Shown piece by piece: positions 18,202-26,519 of a stretch of DNA of 64,000 nt. The position numbers were made by a program, and so were the translations under genes. Position 1 is the first letter of the stretch. Each line of letters begins with the position of its first letter. Under the pieces are notes generated by a model. It searched no databases, was not told where the DNA came from, and was given only the letters and a program-made list of their open reading frames with translations. Origin of the DNA: JBCCGR01 sp039029195 (GTDB taxonomy: Bacteria; Pseudomonadota; Alphaproteobacteria; Rhizobiales; Rhizobiaceae); contig JBCCGR010000003.1 in NCBI GenBank assembly GCA_039029195.1, forward strand, positions 62,001 through 126,000. Direction: 5' to 3'.

Positions 18202-19731
18202 ATGAACGCAAATGTCCTGCTGATCGTGATTGATCAATTTCGCTCTGATCTCATTCAGGGCGCTCTGGCTGACCATGTGGAACTGCCAAACTTGCGTGCC
18301 CTGCAAAGGGAAGCGGTGAGCTTCAATAATCACTACACAGTGACGTCACCCTGCGGTCCGTCGCGTGCAAGCCTGCTGACCGGGCTATATGCGATGAATC
18401 ACCGCTCTGTTCATAACGGTTCGCCGCTCGATGCCAGCATTCCCAATCTGGCAAACCAGATGCGCACCGCAGGCTATGAGCCACTGCTGTTCGGCTATAC
18501 CGACACGAGCACAGACCCCCGCGGGAGACATCCCAACGATCCGGACCTGAAGAGTTACGAAGGTCTGCTGCCGGGCTTTGCCGAGATTGTACGCATGCGG
18601 CTGGAGACCAGTGTGCCGTGGCTCGCCGATCTCAATGCCAAGGGATATGCGCTCCCGGAAAACTACTGGGAACTGTACAGATCGGTGGGGGCCGATGGCG
18701 GCCCGGGAGAGATCACCGATCCCACATTATACCGTGCCGAAGACAGTGATACAGCGTTTCTCACCAATGCAACGATCAAGGAACTGGCGGTGCGAAAGTC
18801 GGACGCCTGGTTCGCAACCCTCACCTACATCCGACCGCATCCGCCATTTGCGGCCCCCGCGCCCTACAACAGGATGTACGATCCGGCCGCAGTTCCTGCA
18901 CCAGTGCGTCCCTTGGGCGACAATGAGATGAAGCAGGCTCATCCAGTGTTTGCTGCCGAATTTTCGGGTCCATCCAATGGCGGGCTTTTTATTGGCCATG
19001 ACGGCTTTGCGGACCGGTTGAGCGAGGAGCAGATCCGTGAATTGCGCGCCGTTTATCTGGGCCTTGCGACGGAGGTGGATCACAGCATTGGACGTCTCTT
19101 CGATATGCTGAAGGAGACCGGCCAGTATGACGACACGCTGATCATTGTGACGGCTGATCATGGTGAAAGCCTGGGCGATCACCATGTGTGGGCAAAACAT
19201 ATGCCGTTTGAGCAATCGTTTCGCATCCCATTGATTGTTAAATTGCCCGGTTCACAAGACCGGGCCGGCGCGCAGGTCGATACATTCACTGAATCCGTCG
19301 ACGTCACACCATCCATCGTCGACTGGGCCGGAGGCGAACAGGCGCCGGGGTTCGATGGAAAATCACTGTTGCCGCTGGTGAGGGGCGAGGCCGCAGATGG
19401 TTGGCGCGATCACGTGTTTGCTGAAGCCTCTTTGGGGGATCCCCTCACGCAAAGCAGATTTCAGACGGCGCTTAACTTATCGGCCGATGAAGCAAATTAT
19501 GCGATCCTGTGGAAAGGCGACCATAAGCTGGTGCACTTCAACGGCGGTTTGCCGCCCCTGCTCTTCAATCTCGCAGAAGATCCGGACGAGGCCAACAACT
19601 TGGCCAAACAGCCCGATTATGCCGACTTGTTGCGTCGTTTAATGGCTGCGATGCTCGACCACCGCATGACCCATGCCAACCATACTCTTAGCCGTATGAT
19701 GATCACAAAAACAGGCATTCAGTCTTCGTGA
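18202..19731 (+). CDS. sulfatase-superfamily hydrolase, phosphonate monoesterase-like
   Basis: A 509-aa enzyme of the alkaline phosphatase/sulfatase superfamily, without a signal peptide. The N-terminus NVLLIVIDQFRSDL holds the first metal Asp pair region; the active-site motif CGPSRASLLTGLY carries a Cys that would have to become formylglycine; TADHGESLGDH and WAKHMPFEQSF complete the metal and substrate site. The order and the IRPHPPFAAPAPYNRMY stretch resemble the phosphonate monoester hydrolases of rhizobia, which cleave phosphonate and phosphate diesters and sulfate esters. I chose ATG 18202; an in-frame TTG at 18157 has no support. It is divergent from the peptide-type transporter, which may import its substrate. 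Confidence 0.85.
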   Translation: MNANVLLIVIDQFRSDLIQGALADHVELPNLRALQREAVSFNNHYTVTSPCGPSRASLLTGLYAMNHRSVHNGSPLDASIPNLANQMRTAGYEPLLFGYTDTSTDPRGRHPNDPDLKSYEGLLPGFAEIVRMRLETSVPWLADLNAKGYALPENYWELYRSVGADGGPGEITDPTLYRAEDSDTAFLTNATIKELAVRKSDAWFATLTYIRPHPPFAAPAPYNRMYDPAAVPAPVRPLGDNEMKQAHPVFAAEFSGPSNGGLFIGHDGFADRLSEEQIRELRAVYLGLATEVDHSIGRLFDMLKETGQYDDTLIIVTADHGESLGDHHVWAKHMPFEQSFRIPLIVKLPGSQDRAGAQVDTFTESVDVTPSIVDWAGGEQAPGFDGKSLLPLVRGEAADGWRDHVFAEASLGDPLTQSRFQTALNLSADEANYAILWKGDHKLVHFNGGLPPLLFNLAEDPDEANNLAKQPDYADLLRRLMAAMLDHRMTHANHTLSRMMITKTGIQSS

Positions 19732-19769
19732 ACCTTTATTTGCTTCGGATTATACCGTACCCGAAACAG

Positions 19770-20696
19770 TCAGTTTATCGGCACTAGAATTTTGTTGAGT
19801 TCCTCGCGCAGATGTTCGTGCTGTCGTGGGAGTTTCAGATTTTCACCCAGTGCATCAAGCGGTTCATCGCGTGGGAAGCCAGGACCGTCGGTGGCGACTT
19901 CGAACAGAACTCCACCGGGCGTGCGGAAGTAAATTGCCTTGAAATAGTCGCGGTCGATCACCGGTGTGACTTTGTATCCAGTGTCTACCAACGCTTCCCG
20001 CACGCGAAGCTGGGCCTCCTCATCCGGAACCGAGAAAGCGATGTGGTGCACCGCGCCCGCACCTTCCGTTGATGCACCCACGCCCGAGTGGGTTTCCACA
20101 TCAATGATGTTGGCCTCATTGCCGTCCGGGCGAATCATACGGACCGTCTTGCCGCTTTTATCTGCGGTTTCGTATCCCATGAACTTGAGCAGTTCGACCA
20201 TCGCATCTCCGCTCTGGAGGCGCATGGCAGCAGAATGGAACCCGCGAACCGCATAGTCTTCTGCCACATCGCTCATCCATGGCGCGCGTTGGTCTTCTTC
20301 GGCCTCAACCAGTTCAAACTGGTCGCCATCGGGGCCTTCAAACCCATGGACGATGTCGCCAAATCGGGCCTCGGCCTGTATCTGGATCACGTTTTCACCC
20401 GAAAACCTGTCTTTCCAATAACCGAGCGATCCTTTGGGGACACTGAAACGCGTGACGCCAACCTCACCCGTTCCGCGCTCACGTGCCTTGAAGCCGGGAA
20501 TAGGAAAATAGGTCATGACCGTTCCCGCCGAGCCGGCTTCATCGCCGTAGTAGAGGTGATAGACTTTGGGCCGGTCGAAATTGACCGTTTTTTTCACGCG
20601 TCTGAGGCCCATCGTCTGCGTGAAAAACCGATTGTTCGCCACCGGATCGGACGCGAACGATGTAACGTGGTGAAGTCCGGTAATGTCTTTGATCAT
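19770..20696 (-). CDS. ring-cleaving dioxygenase-like VOC protein (MhqO/LinE-like group)
   Basis: A 308-aa protein with two VOC modules. The first begins with GLHHVTSFASDP, supplying a metal His, and the second has GAVHHIAFSVPDEE and the closing FRTPGGVLFEVATDGPGF with the Glu ligand. This pattern is shared by the MhqA/MhqO and LinE hydroquinone-type dioxygenases, which cleave hydroquinone-like rings with Fe(II). Physiological substrates of most members are unknown. The gene stands alone on the minus strand, convergent with the sulfatase gene, with about 200 bp to cytochrome c upstream. Confidence 0.8.
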   Translation of the reverse strand: MIKDITGLHHVTSFASDPVANNRFFTQTMGLRRVKKTVNFDRPKVYHLYYGDEAGSAGTVMTYFPIPGFKARERGTGEVGVTRFSVPKGSLGYWKDRFSGENVIQIQAEARFGDIVHGFEGPDGDQFELVEAEEDQRAPWMSDVAEDYAVRGFHSAAMRLQSGDAMVELLKFMGYETADKSGKTVRMIRPDGNEANIIDVETHSGVGASTEGAGAVHHIAFSVPDEEAQLRVREALVDTGYKVTPVIDRDYFKAIYFRTPGGVLFEVATDGPGFPRDEPLDALGENLKLPRQHEHLREELNKILVPIN

Positions 20697-20802
20697 TGGG
20701 AACTCACTTTCTCAGGCCTCAACTATTTTCTGCCTAAGAAAGTAAGAAACATGGCGTTGGCGTCAAACGGTGAACAATTCGACAGTCTGTCGCCAACTTT
20801 TG

Positions 20803-20833
20803 AACAAAAGCCGCCGGAAGGCCTCCGACGGCT
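20803..20833 (-). terminator. intrinsic terminator of the cytochrome c gene
   Basis: On the minus strand a 10-bp stem (20833-20824 with 20818-20809, one wobble pair) with a five-base loop is followed by TTTTGTT. It lies about 70 bases after the cytochrome c stop codon. This is the clearest rho-independent terminator in the window. Confidence 0.75.
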
Positions 20834-20900
20834 TGAATGTGAACTCCGATTCTGTCTGTATTTCTGCTCCGCACCGGGCGATGAGAACAGTAGCCGAAGC

Positions 20901-21305
20901 CTACTCCTCCGGCGAGAATTCCTTCAGATAGGCAATCAGGTTCCGATGGTCCTTTTTCTTCTTCAGACCGGCAAAGGCCATCTTGGTGCCTTTGATGTAC
21001 TTTTTGGGCTTGGTCAGAAACTCAATGAGCGTTTCTTCATCCCACACCAACCCGTCCTCGGCCTTGGCGATTATCGCCTTGGAGTATTTTCCGTACTCTT
21101 CAATCGAGGCTGCCTTGCGGCCAAACAGGTTGTTGAGATGCGGGCCAACCTTGTTCTTCGCGTTTTCCCCCACATCATGGCATGCCTTGCATTTTTTGAA
21201 GACCCTCTTGCCCTTTTTTGCATCACCAGCATCTTCAGCAAGGGCCGGGCCAGACGCCAATGTTGATCCCAGAGCCAGCCCAAGGGTCAAAAGCAATACG
21301 CGCAT
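20901..21305 (-). CDS. small c-type cytochrome (class I)
   Basis: A 134-aa secreted cytochrome. The N-terminus MRVLLLTLGLALGSTLA to ALA is a signal peptide; the heme motif CKACH follows after GKRVFKKC, and the axial Met lies in KGTKMAFAG. The sequence is lysine rich and resembles cytochrome c2/c550 types of alphaproteobacteria that carry electrons from the bc1 complex to oxidases. The ATG at 21305 is preceded by AGGAG at good distance. The gene stands alone, with a strong terminator downstream. Confidence 0.88.
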   Translation of the reverse strand: MRVLLLTLGLALGSTLASGPALAEDAGDAKKGKRVFKKCKACHDVGENAKNKVGPHLNNLFGRKAASIEEYGKYSKAIIAKAEDGLVWDEETLIEFLTKPKKYIKGTKMAFAGLKKKKDHRNLIAYLKEFSPEE

Positions 21306-21422
21306 TGCAATATTCTCCTGCGTTCTTTGTGTCTGAACCGTAATTTGTGCCACCGCGCTCGGAATCACAATGAGACCAAAGCGCGCTGGCGCCACAAAAG
21401 ACCTCGGTGTTTGTGAGGCCAA

Positions 21423-22508
21423 TTAGCGCAGCCGCTGCTGGGATTCGGCGTCGAACAGCAAAGCACGGGAGCGGGAGAATCCGGTCTTGTAGCGGGAACC
21501 AGCCTTCACGGACCGGTCATCGCCGATGTCGATGGTCATGGGTTCCTCGCCAATGCCGCGAGAGTAGGCGTAAATTGTGCCACCGAGATTCTCCACCACG
21601 TCAATATCGGCTTCCAGCGCCACCTCGCCATCCGGATCAAAATGTTCGGGACGAATACCAAGCAGCAGCGAAGCGCCGACTTTCGGCTGGCTTTCCTTTA
21701 GCTCGAACTCGACTTTGGTGCCGCTGAACTGAGGCAGGTCCAGAACCACTTTGCCACCTTCGCTGGATTCAACATTGGCATTGAAGAAGTTCATACGCGG
21801 AGAGCCGATAAATCCTGCCACAAACACATTGTCGGGATTGTCGTAAAGTTCGATGGGCGAACCGACCTGTTCCACAAGCCCGGCGCGCAGCACCACGATC
21901 TTGTCAGCCAGAGTCATGGCCTCCACCTGATCGTGGGTTACGTAAATCATGGTGGCGCTGAGTTCCTGATGCAGTTTTGCAATCTCAAGGCGCATCTGAA
22001 CGCGCAACTCGGCGTCGAGGTTCGACAGGGGTTCATCGAACAGGAACACCTGTGGTTCGCGAACAATTGCCCGGCCGATTGCCACGCGCTGACGCTGGCC
22101 GCCGGAAAGCTGCTTCGGTTTTCGGTCGAGTAGTTTGTCGAGGTGGAGAATTTCGGCGGCCTTGCTCACGCGCCGGTCGATCTCTTCCTTTGGCGATCCG
22201 GTCATTTTGAGGCCGAAGCCCATATTGTCCTTCACACTCATGTGCGGATAGAGCGCGTAGGACTGGAACACCATGGCGACTCCACGCTCGGCAGGCTCCA
22301 CCTGAGACACGTCCACATCACCAATGTGAAGGGTTCCGGACGAGATATCTTCCAGACCAGCAACGAGGCGCAACAGGGTGGACTTGCCGCACCCTGATGG
22401 GCCGACAAAGACCACGAACTCGCCATCGTCAATCTCGAAATTCACCCCGTGAATAACGTCAATCGAGCCAAATGATTTGCGGATGTCATTGAGCTTAAGT
22501 CCGGCCAT
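21423..22508 (-). CDS. CUT1 sugar ABC transporter ATP-binding protein (UgpC/MsmK-like)
   Basis: A 361-aa ATPase of the MalK/UgpC group: Walker A GPSGCGKST, signature LSGGQRQRVAIGRAI, Walker B FLFDEPLSNLD, then the C-terminal OB-type regulatory domain with GIRPEHF. It energises the sugar importer whose binding protein and permeases are encoded divergently at 23624-27371. It lies 48 bp behind the IclR gene on the same strand and is probably co-transcribed with it, so the ATPase is expressed with the regulator rather than with the rest of the transporter. Proteins of this kind may also serve other CUT1 systems. Confidence 0.92.
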   Translation of the reverse strand: MAGLKLNDIRKSFGSIDVIHGVNFEIDDGEFVVFVGPSGCGKSTLLRLVAGLEDISSGTLHIGDVDVSQVEPAERGVAMVFQSYALYPHMSVKDNMGFGLKMTGSPKEEIDRRVSKAAEILHLDKLLDRKPKQLSGGQRQRVAIGRAIVREPQVFLFDEPLSNLDAELRVQMRLEIAKLHQELSATMIYVTHDQVEAMTLADKIVVLRAGLVEQVGSPIELYDNPDNVFVAGFIGSPRMNFFNANVESSEGGKVVLDLPQFSGTKVEFELKESQPKVGASLLLGIRPEHFDPDGEVALEADIDVVENLGGTIYAYSRGIGEEPMTIDIGDDRSVKAGSRYKTGFSRSRALLFDAESQQRLR

Positions 22509-22556
22509 GAATTCTCCCCACGTATATGGTGCCCTCAGGCACGAAATTGTTGATGT

Positions 22557-23492
22557 TCAAGCGCGTGGCCCCAGCCGCGCCTGCATGTCTTCCATAATCT
22601 GATAAGCTGTCGTTCGAACCGTTTCCGCCCAGGTTTCCAGTTGGGAACGGGTGATGCGATAAACCGGCCCGGTCACGGAAATCGCCGCAATCAAAGACAG
22701 ATCCGCCGAATAGACCGGAGATGACACGCAATGGATGCCCGTTTCGTGCTCCTCGTCATCGAATGCGAACCCTGCTTCACGCACTTGAGCAAGCCGCGAC
22801 CTCAGGTCTGCGGCGTCCGCAATCGTGCTCTCGGTGTAGCGGTGAAACGAAACGGAGCGAATATAGTCTTCAAGCTGCCGTTCATTCAGGACAGAAAGAG
22901 CCGCCTTTCCAACACCGGTACAATAAGCTGGAGAGGCATTGCCGATCTGGGAGTGCATGCGAACCGACTGCGTTCCCTCCACCTTGTCGAGATACACCAC
23001 TTCGTTCTGACGCAAGACGGCAAGGTGAACGGTTTCTCCGGTCATCTCATGCAAGGACTTCAAATGAGGATGCGCAACACTGCGAAATTCATTGCCGGCC
23101 CATGCGCGAGCTGCAAACCGAAGCAATGTGTAGCCGAGTTCGTAAGCCTGATCGGCCCTTTGGTTCAGCAGCCCTTCGGCCACGAGATTCGTGAGTTGAC
23201 GGTGCAGGGTGCCTCGCGGCTGGTCTGACTGCTGCAGGATTTCCGTGAATCGGGGCGGACGTGACGCATTGGCGACGATGTTCAACACGTCCATCGCCTT
23301 ACCCAAGGTTCCAGTAGAGGCCGATTCACCCACGAGACCTGATCTGGAACTGTGTTCGGTGGCGTGAGACTTTTTCCCACCACCCTCGACTGCACTCAAT
23401 GGGCGACCAGGTACGGACGCGCCGGAATCAGTCGAGTTCAGCCCATTGTGCTGAGCCGTTTTTCCAATTTCCAAGGACAGATCGCTTGACAT
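22557..23492 (-). CDS. IclR-family transcriptional regulator
   Basis: A 311-aa regulator. After a Ser/Gly-rich, probably disordered N-terminal tail of about 60 residues comes the winged helix (TLGKAMDVLNIVA to LGYTLLRF), then the IclR effector domain with SPAYCTGVGKAALSVL and GIHCVSSPVY. IclR proteins bind inverted repeats as tetramers and respond to small metabolites. It is divergent from the sugar transporter operon, and a perfect inverted repeat lies between. I infer control of the galactoside island; the effector is probably galactose or a pathway intermediate. I chose ATG 23492; a TTG three codons earlier also fits. Confidence 0.9.
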   Translation of the reverse strand: MSSDLSLEIGKTAQHNGLNSTDSGASVPGRPLSAVEGGGKKSHATEHSSRSGLVGESASTGTLGKAMDVLNIVANASRPPRFTEILQQSDQPRGTLHRQLTNLVAEGLLNQRADQAYELGYTLLRFAARAWAGNEFRSVAHPHLKSLHEMTGETVHLAVLRQNEVVYLDKVEGTQSVRMHSQIGNASPAYCTGVGKAALSVLNERQLEDYIRSVSFHRYTESTIADAADLRSRLAQVREAGFAFDDEEHETGIHCVSSPVYSADLSLIAAISVTGPVYRITRSQLETWAETVRTTAYQIMEDMQARLGPRA

Positions 23493-23533
23493 GGAAGCCA
23501 AACTACGTCGATAATTCTAAATAGTCAAACACA

Positions 23534-23550
23534 GTTCCATATATTGGAAC
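23534..23550. promoter_or_regulatory. candidate IclR-family operator
   Basis: gttccatatattggaac is a perfect inverted repeat with 6-bp arms and a 5-bp spacer, between the divergent iclR-like gene and the transporter operon. GTTCCA/TGGAAC half-sites are typical of IclR-family binding sites. It lies 41 bp before the regulator start and 73 bp before the binding-protein start, a position suited to control of both promoters. Confidence 0.75.
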
Positions 23551-23623
23551 TTGAGACGCGATTTTGACCAGCCGCACCGGCGGCTCAAATCTCTAACCAG
23601 ACGTTCTCACGGGAGGATAATCA

Positions 23624-24865
23624 ATGAAGAACATGCTGAAGCGGGTGTCACTGACCTTGGCTGCTTCGGCCTTTGCGGCGAGCACCGCAATGGCTGGCGA
23701 CCTTGTCATCACCTATGACGATCTCAATCCAGCGCCAAAGAAGGCCTTTGAAGCCGCGGTTGAAGCATTCAAAAAAGCCAATCCGGACGTCAATGTGTCG
23801 GTCAACATCACCGACCGGGAAGCGCACAAGAACACGATCCGCAACGCTCTGCAGAACGATGCACCAGACGTGATTGCCTGGTATCCTGGCAACCGCATGG
23901 GGCCATTTGTTGATGCTGGACTGTTTGAGGATATTTCCGGCCTGTGGTCGTCTGATCCGAACCTTTCGGCCAACTTCAATGCGATCAAGCCAACCATGAC
24001 ACGCGATGGCAAGCAGTGGGGCGTTCCCTACTCCTACTATCAGTGGGGCGTTTATTATCGCAAAGACATCTACGACAAGCTTGGCCTCTCCGAGCCCAAG
24101 ACATGGGATGAGCTTCTCGCCAACTGCGACAAGCTGAAAGAAGCCGGCGTGACACCGTTCACCATCGGAACCAAGTTCCTTTGGACCGCTGCAGGCGTCT
24201 TTGACTATCTGAACTTGCGCACAAACGGTTATGACGTTCACAACGATCTGACTGCAGGCAAGATCAAATACACAGACCCGCGCATCAAGAAGACCTTCGA
24301 CAACTGGAAGGTTATGCTGGATCGCTGCTCATTCGTGAAAAACCACGCAACTATGTCGTGGCAGGATGCCATTGCGCCATTCGCCAAAGGCGATGCTGCG
24401 ATGTATGTCATGGGCAACTTCTCGGTCAGCGGCTACAAAGATGCCGGTCTGAAAGACGAGCAGATCGATTTCTTCCAGTTCCCGGAAATCACGCCTGGCA
24501 TGCCACGTGCGGAAGAAGCTCCGGCTGATGCCCTGTTCATTCCGGCCAACGCCAAGAACAAGGACGAAGCCAAAAAGTTCCTGTCCTTCATCGCAACACC
24601 TGAAATTCAGGGCGAGTGGAACAAGACAATTGGCCAGCTTCCGCCGAACGCCAAAGCCAGCGTCAACACCGATGACAAGTTCATCGTTGAGGGCATGGCA
24701 ACGGTCTCCACCGCAGCGGGTCTCGCACAGTTCTTCGACCGCGATGCCCCGGCTGCTATGGCCAAGGCAGGCATGGAAGGCTTCCAGAAATTCATGCTGG
24801 AACCGGGCGCGCTGGACGACATCCTGGCAAACCTCGATAAGGTTCAGGCGGAAGTCTACAAGTAA
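23624..24865 (+). CDS. carbohydrate ABC transporter substrate-binding protein
   Basis: A 413-aa periplasmic SBP_bac_1 protein with a signal peptide (MLKRVSLTLAASAFAASTAMA, cleaved before GDLVITYDD). The family pattern continues with DAPDVIAWYPGNRMG, VPYSYYQWGVYYRKDIYDKL and PADALFIPANAKNKDEAKKF. A GGGAGGA ribosome site precedes the ATG. It is the first gene of the galactoside operon and is followed by a strong hairpin, then two permeases. From the linked glycosidases I infer an alpha- or beta-galactoside substrate. Candidates are melibiose, raffinose-family sugars or galactosylglycerol. Confidence 0.92.
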   Translation: MKNMLKRVSLTLAASAFAASTAMAGDLVITYDDLNPAPKKAFEAAVEAFKKANPDVNVSVNITDREAHKNTIRNALQNDAPDVIAWYPGNRMGPFVDAGLFEDISGLWSSDPNLSANFNAIKPTMTRDGKQWGVPYSYYQWGVYYRKDIYDKLGLSEPKTWDELLANCDKLKEAGVTPFTIGTKFLWTAAGVFDYLNLRTNGYDVHNDLTAGKIKYTDPRIKKTFDNWKVMLDRCSFVKNHATMSWQDAIAPFAKGDAAMYVMGNFSVSGYKDAGLKDEQIDFFQFPEITPGMPRAEEAPADALFIPANAKNKDEAKKFLSFIATPEIQGEWNKTIGQLPPNAKASVNTDDKFIVEGMATVSTAAGLAQFFDRDAPAAMAKAGMEGFQKFMLEPGALDDILANLDKVQAEVYK

Positions 24866-24875
24866 TCAAATCGAT

Positions 24876-24906
24876 CCCCGGGCCGATGTCTGACACCGGC
24901 CCGGGG
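24876..24906 (+). promoter_or_regulatory. hairpin between sugar-binding-protein and permease genes
   Basis: A perfect 10-bp GC stem (ccccgggccg with cggcccgggg) and 11-base loop start 10 bp after the binding-protein stop. It is followed by cttt only, so it could act as a partial terminator or RNA stabiliser, lowering permease expression relative to the binding protein. Confidence 0.75.
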
Positions 24907-24946
24907 CTTTCAAAACACAAACTGTCGGCTGAACGGAGAGGGTAAG

Positions 24947-26149
24947 ATGGCGTCGTCCTACACAGTATCCCAGACCGGAGCAGACTCGCGATATCTCACA
25001 TCGACATCGCAGGTGGGTATTTCTGCCGTCGCCCTGCTGATCAGCCTCGCTGCCCTGCTTTTTGTCATTGACACCGGCCAGGTGCAGGAACTGTTCGGTC
25101 TTTCCAGACAGGTGGAAGCCCGGGTTCCGACCTTCTTCATTCGTGTCGCCTTCCTGATCGTGGGACTGGCGGCGGCGTTTTTTCTTGTCACCGGTCTCTC
25201 CGTTTATAAAAGAAATCGCGTGAGTTTCGCGCCCTGGCTGTTTTTGGCCGTGGGTGTCGCCTTCTTCCTGATTTACGTCATCGTTCCGATCTTTCAGTCA
25301 CTGTCCTACTCTTTCACACGGTGGGACGGGCTTTATGACGTGAATGGCGTCTGGACCGGCGAATGGGTAGGGTTCAACAATTATCGCCTGCTTCTGGACG
25401 ACCCGAACTTTTACACATCGCTTTGGAACAATGTGCTTTGGCTGGTTCTTTTCATGCTGGCCGTTCCCGTCGGGCTTGGAATTGCGCTGTTTTTGAACCA
25501 GACCGTCACCGGCATTCGCATCTACAAAAGCCTGTTCTTCTTCCCTTTCGTGATTTCTCAGGTGGTCGTGGGCCTGATCTTCAGCTGGGCCTACAATCCC
25601 GAGTTCGGGCTTCTTAGCGAAATATGGGGCTGGTTCTTCTGCGAAACCAAAGTCAACATCGTTGGCAACCTGACGAAAGTCTGTTCCGTCGATCCGCCAT
25701 CCATTCTGGGTGACAAGGATCTGGCGACCTACGGCATCATCGCAGCTGGCCTGTGGCCGCAGATTGCCTATTGCATGATCCTTTACCTGACAGGCCTCAA
25801 CAATGTGGCTTCGGACCAGATTGAAGCTGGGCGCCTTGATGGCGCAAAGGGCTGGAAAATGCTGTGGCACGTCATTCTGCCCCAGCTTCGCCCCGCCACG
25901 TTCATTGCTGTGGTTGTCACCGTGATCGGTGCGCTGCGGTCATTCGATATGATCGCAACCATGACCCAGGGCGGACCGTTCGGCTCCACCAATGTTCTTG
26001 CCTACTACATGTACGATCAGGCTGTTGGCGAAGGTGTTGGCCGCTATGGCTACGGATCGGCAATCGCAACCGTACTGTTCTTCATCATGCTCATCTACAT
26101 CAGCTACTTCCTGTGGCGCATGTACCAGGATGAGAAGGAGGGCCACTGA
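24947..26149 (+). CDS. sugar ABC transporter permease (MalF/UgpA-like, N-terminally extended)
   Basis: A 400-aa inner-membrane permease, about 100 residues longer than usual CUT1 permeases of this type. Two extra predicted helices lie at the N-terminus (about 22-43 and 64-83) before the usual first helix near 95-115. The conserved EAA loop is visible as IEAGRLDGAKGWKMLWHVILPQLRP. A 43-residue loop with WGWFFCETKVN and a Cys pair lies outside the membrane. It pairs with the MalG-like permease, from which it is separated by a small YjbR-type gene. Confidence 0.9.
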   Translation: MASSYTVSQTGADSRYLTSTSQVGISAVALLISLAALLFVIDTGQVQELFGLSRQVEARVPTFFIRVAFLIVGLAAAFFLVTGLSVYKRNRVSFAPWLFLAVGVAFFLIYVIVPIFQSLSYSFTRWDGLYDVNGVWTGEWVGFNNYRLLLDDPNFYTSLWNNVLWLVLFMLAVPVGLGIALFLNQTVTGIRIYKSLFFFPFVISQVVVGLIFSWAYNPEFGLLSEIWGWFFCETKVNIVGNLTKVCSVDPPSILGDKDLATYGIIAAGLWPQIAYCMILYLTGLNNVASDQIEAGRLDGAKGWKMLWHVILPQLRPATFIAVVVTVIGALRSFDMIATMTQGGPFGSTNVLAYYMYDQAVGEGVGRYGYGSAIATVLFFIMLIYISYFLWRMYQDEKEGH

Positions 26150-26150
26150 T

Positions 26151-26519
26151 ATGTCGGATCAGTTTCGAAAAGCGGTGGCCAATATCTGCGAAAAACTCCC
26201 TGGTTCTGAATGCAGTGATCCATGGGGCGGTGGACATGATGCCTGGAAGGTCGGCGGCAAAATGTATGCCTGCATTGGTGCGGTCGCCGAAGGTGTTTCG
26301 ATCAAGTGCGCTGACATTGAAACAGCCGAAATGCTGAAAGAAGCGGGGGTCGCCGTCCATGCTCCCTACTTCCACAAAAGCTGGGTGCGTCTGCCGCAAA
26401 CAACGGACGAAGCTGAACTCGAAGCCCGCATCAGGGGATCGTATGATCTGATTTTTGCCAAACTGTCGGCAAAGGTGCGAAGGGCACTTTTGGATCCCTC
26501 CAGCGAGGAGGCTGCATAG
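26151..26519 (+). CDS. MmcQ/YjbR-family protein inside a sugar transporter operon
   Basis: A 122-aa protein of the MmcQ/YjbR (CyaY-like fold) family, with the typical PWGGGHDAWKVGGKMYACIG and the SIKCADIETAEML segments and the SWVRLP stretch near the end. Members are often annotated as DNA-binding, but no general function is established. It begins one base after the MalF-like gene stop and ends one base before the MalG-like gene start, so it is certainly co-transcribed and probably translationally coupled. Its role in sugar uptake or metabolism is unknown; carbohydrate binding or regulation are guesses. Confidence 0.8.
   Translation: MSDQFRKAVANICEKLPGSECSDPWGGGHDAWKVGGKMYACIGAVAEGVSIKCADIETAEMLKEAGVAVHAPYFHKSWVRLPQTTDEAELEARIRGSYDLIFAKLSAKVRRALLDPSSEEAA

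Noticed and set aside
20088..21266. 392-codon open frame on the plus strand
   Set aside because: Runs antisense through two genes and over the terminator between them, so it cannot be a natural gene.
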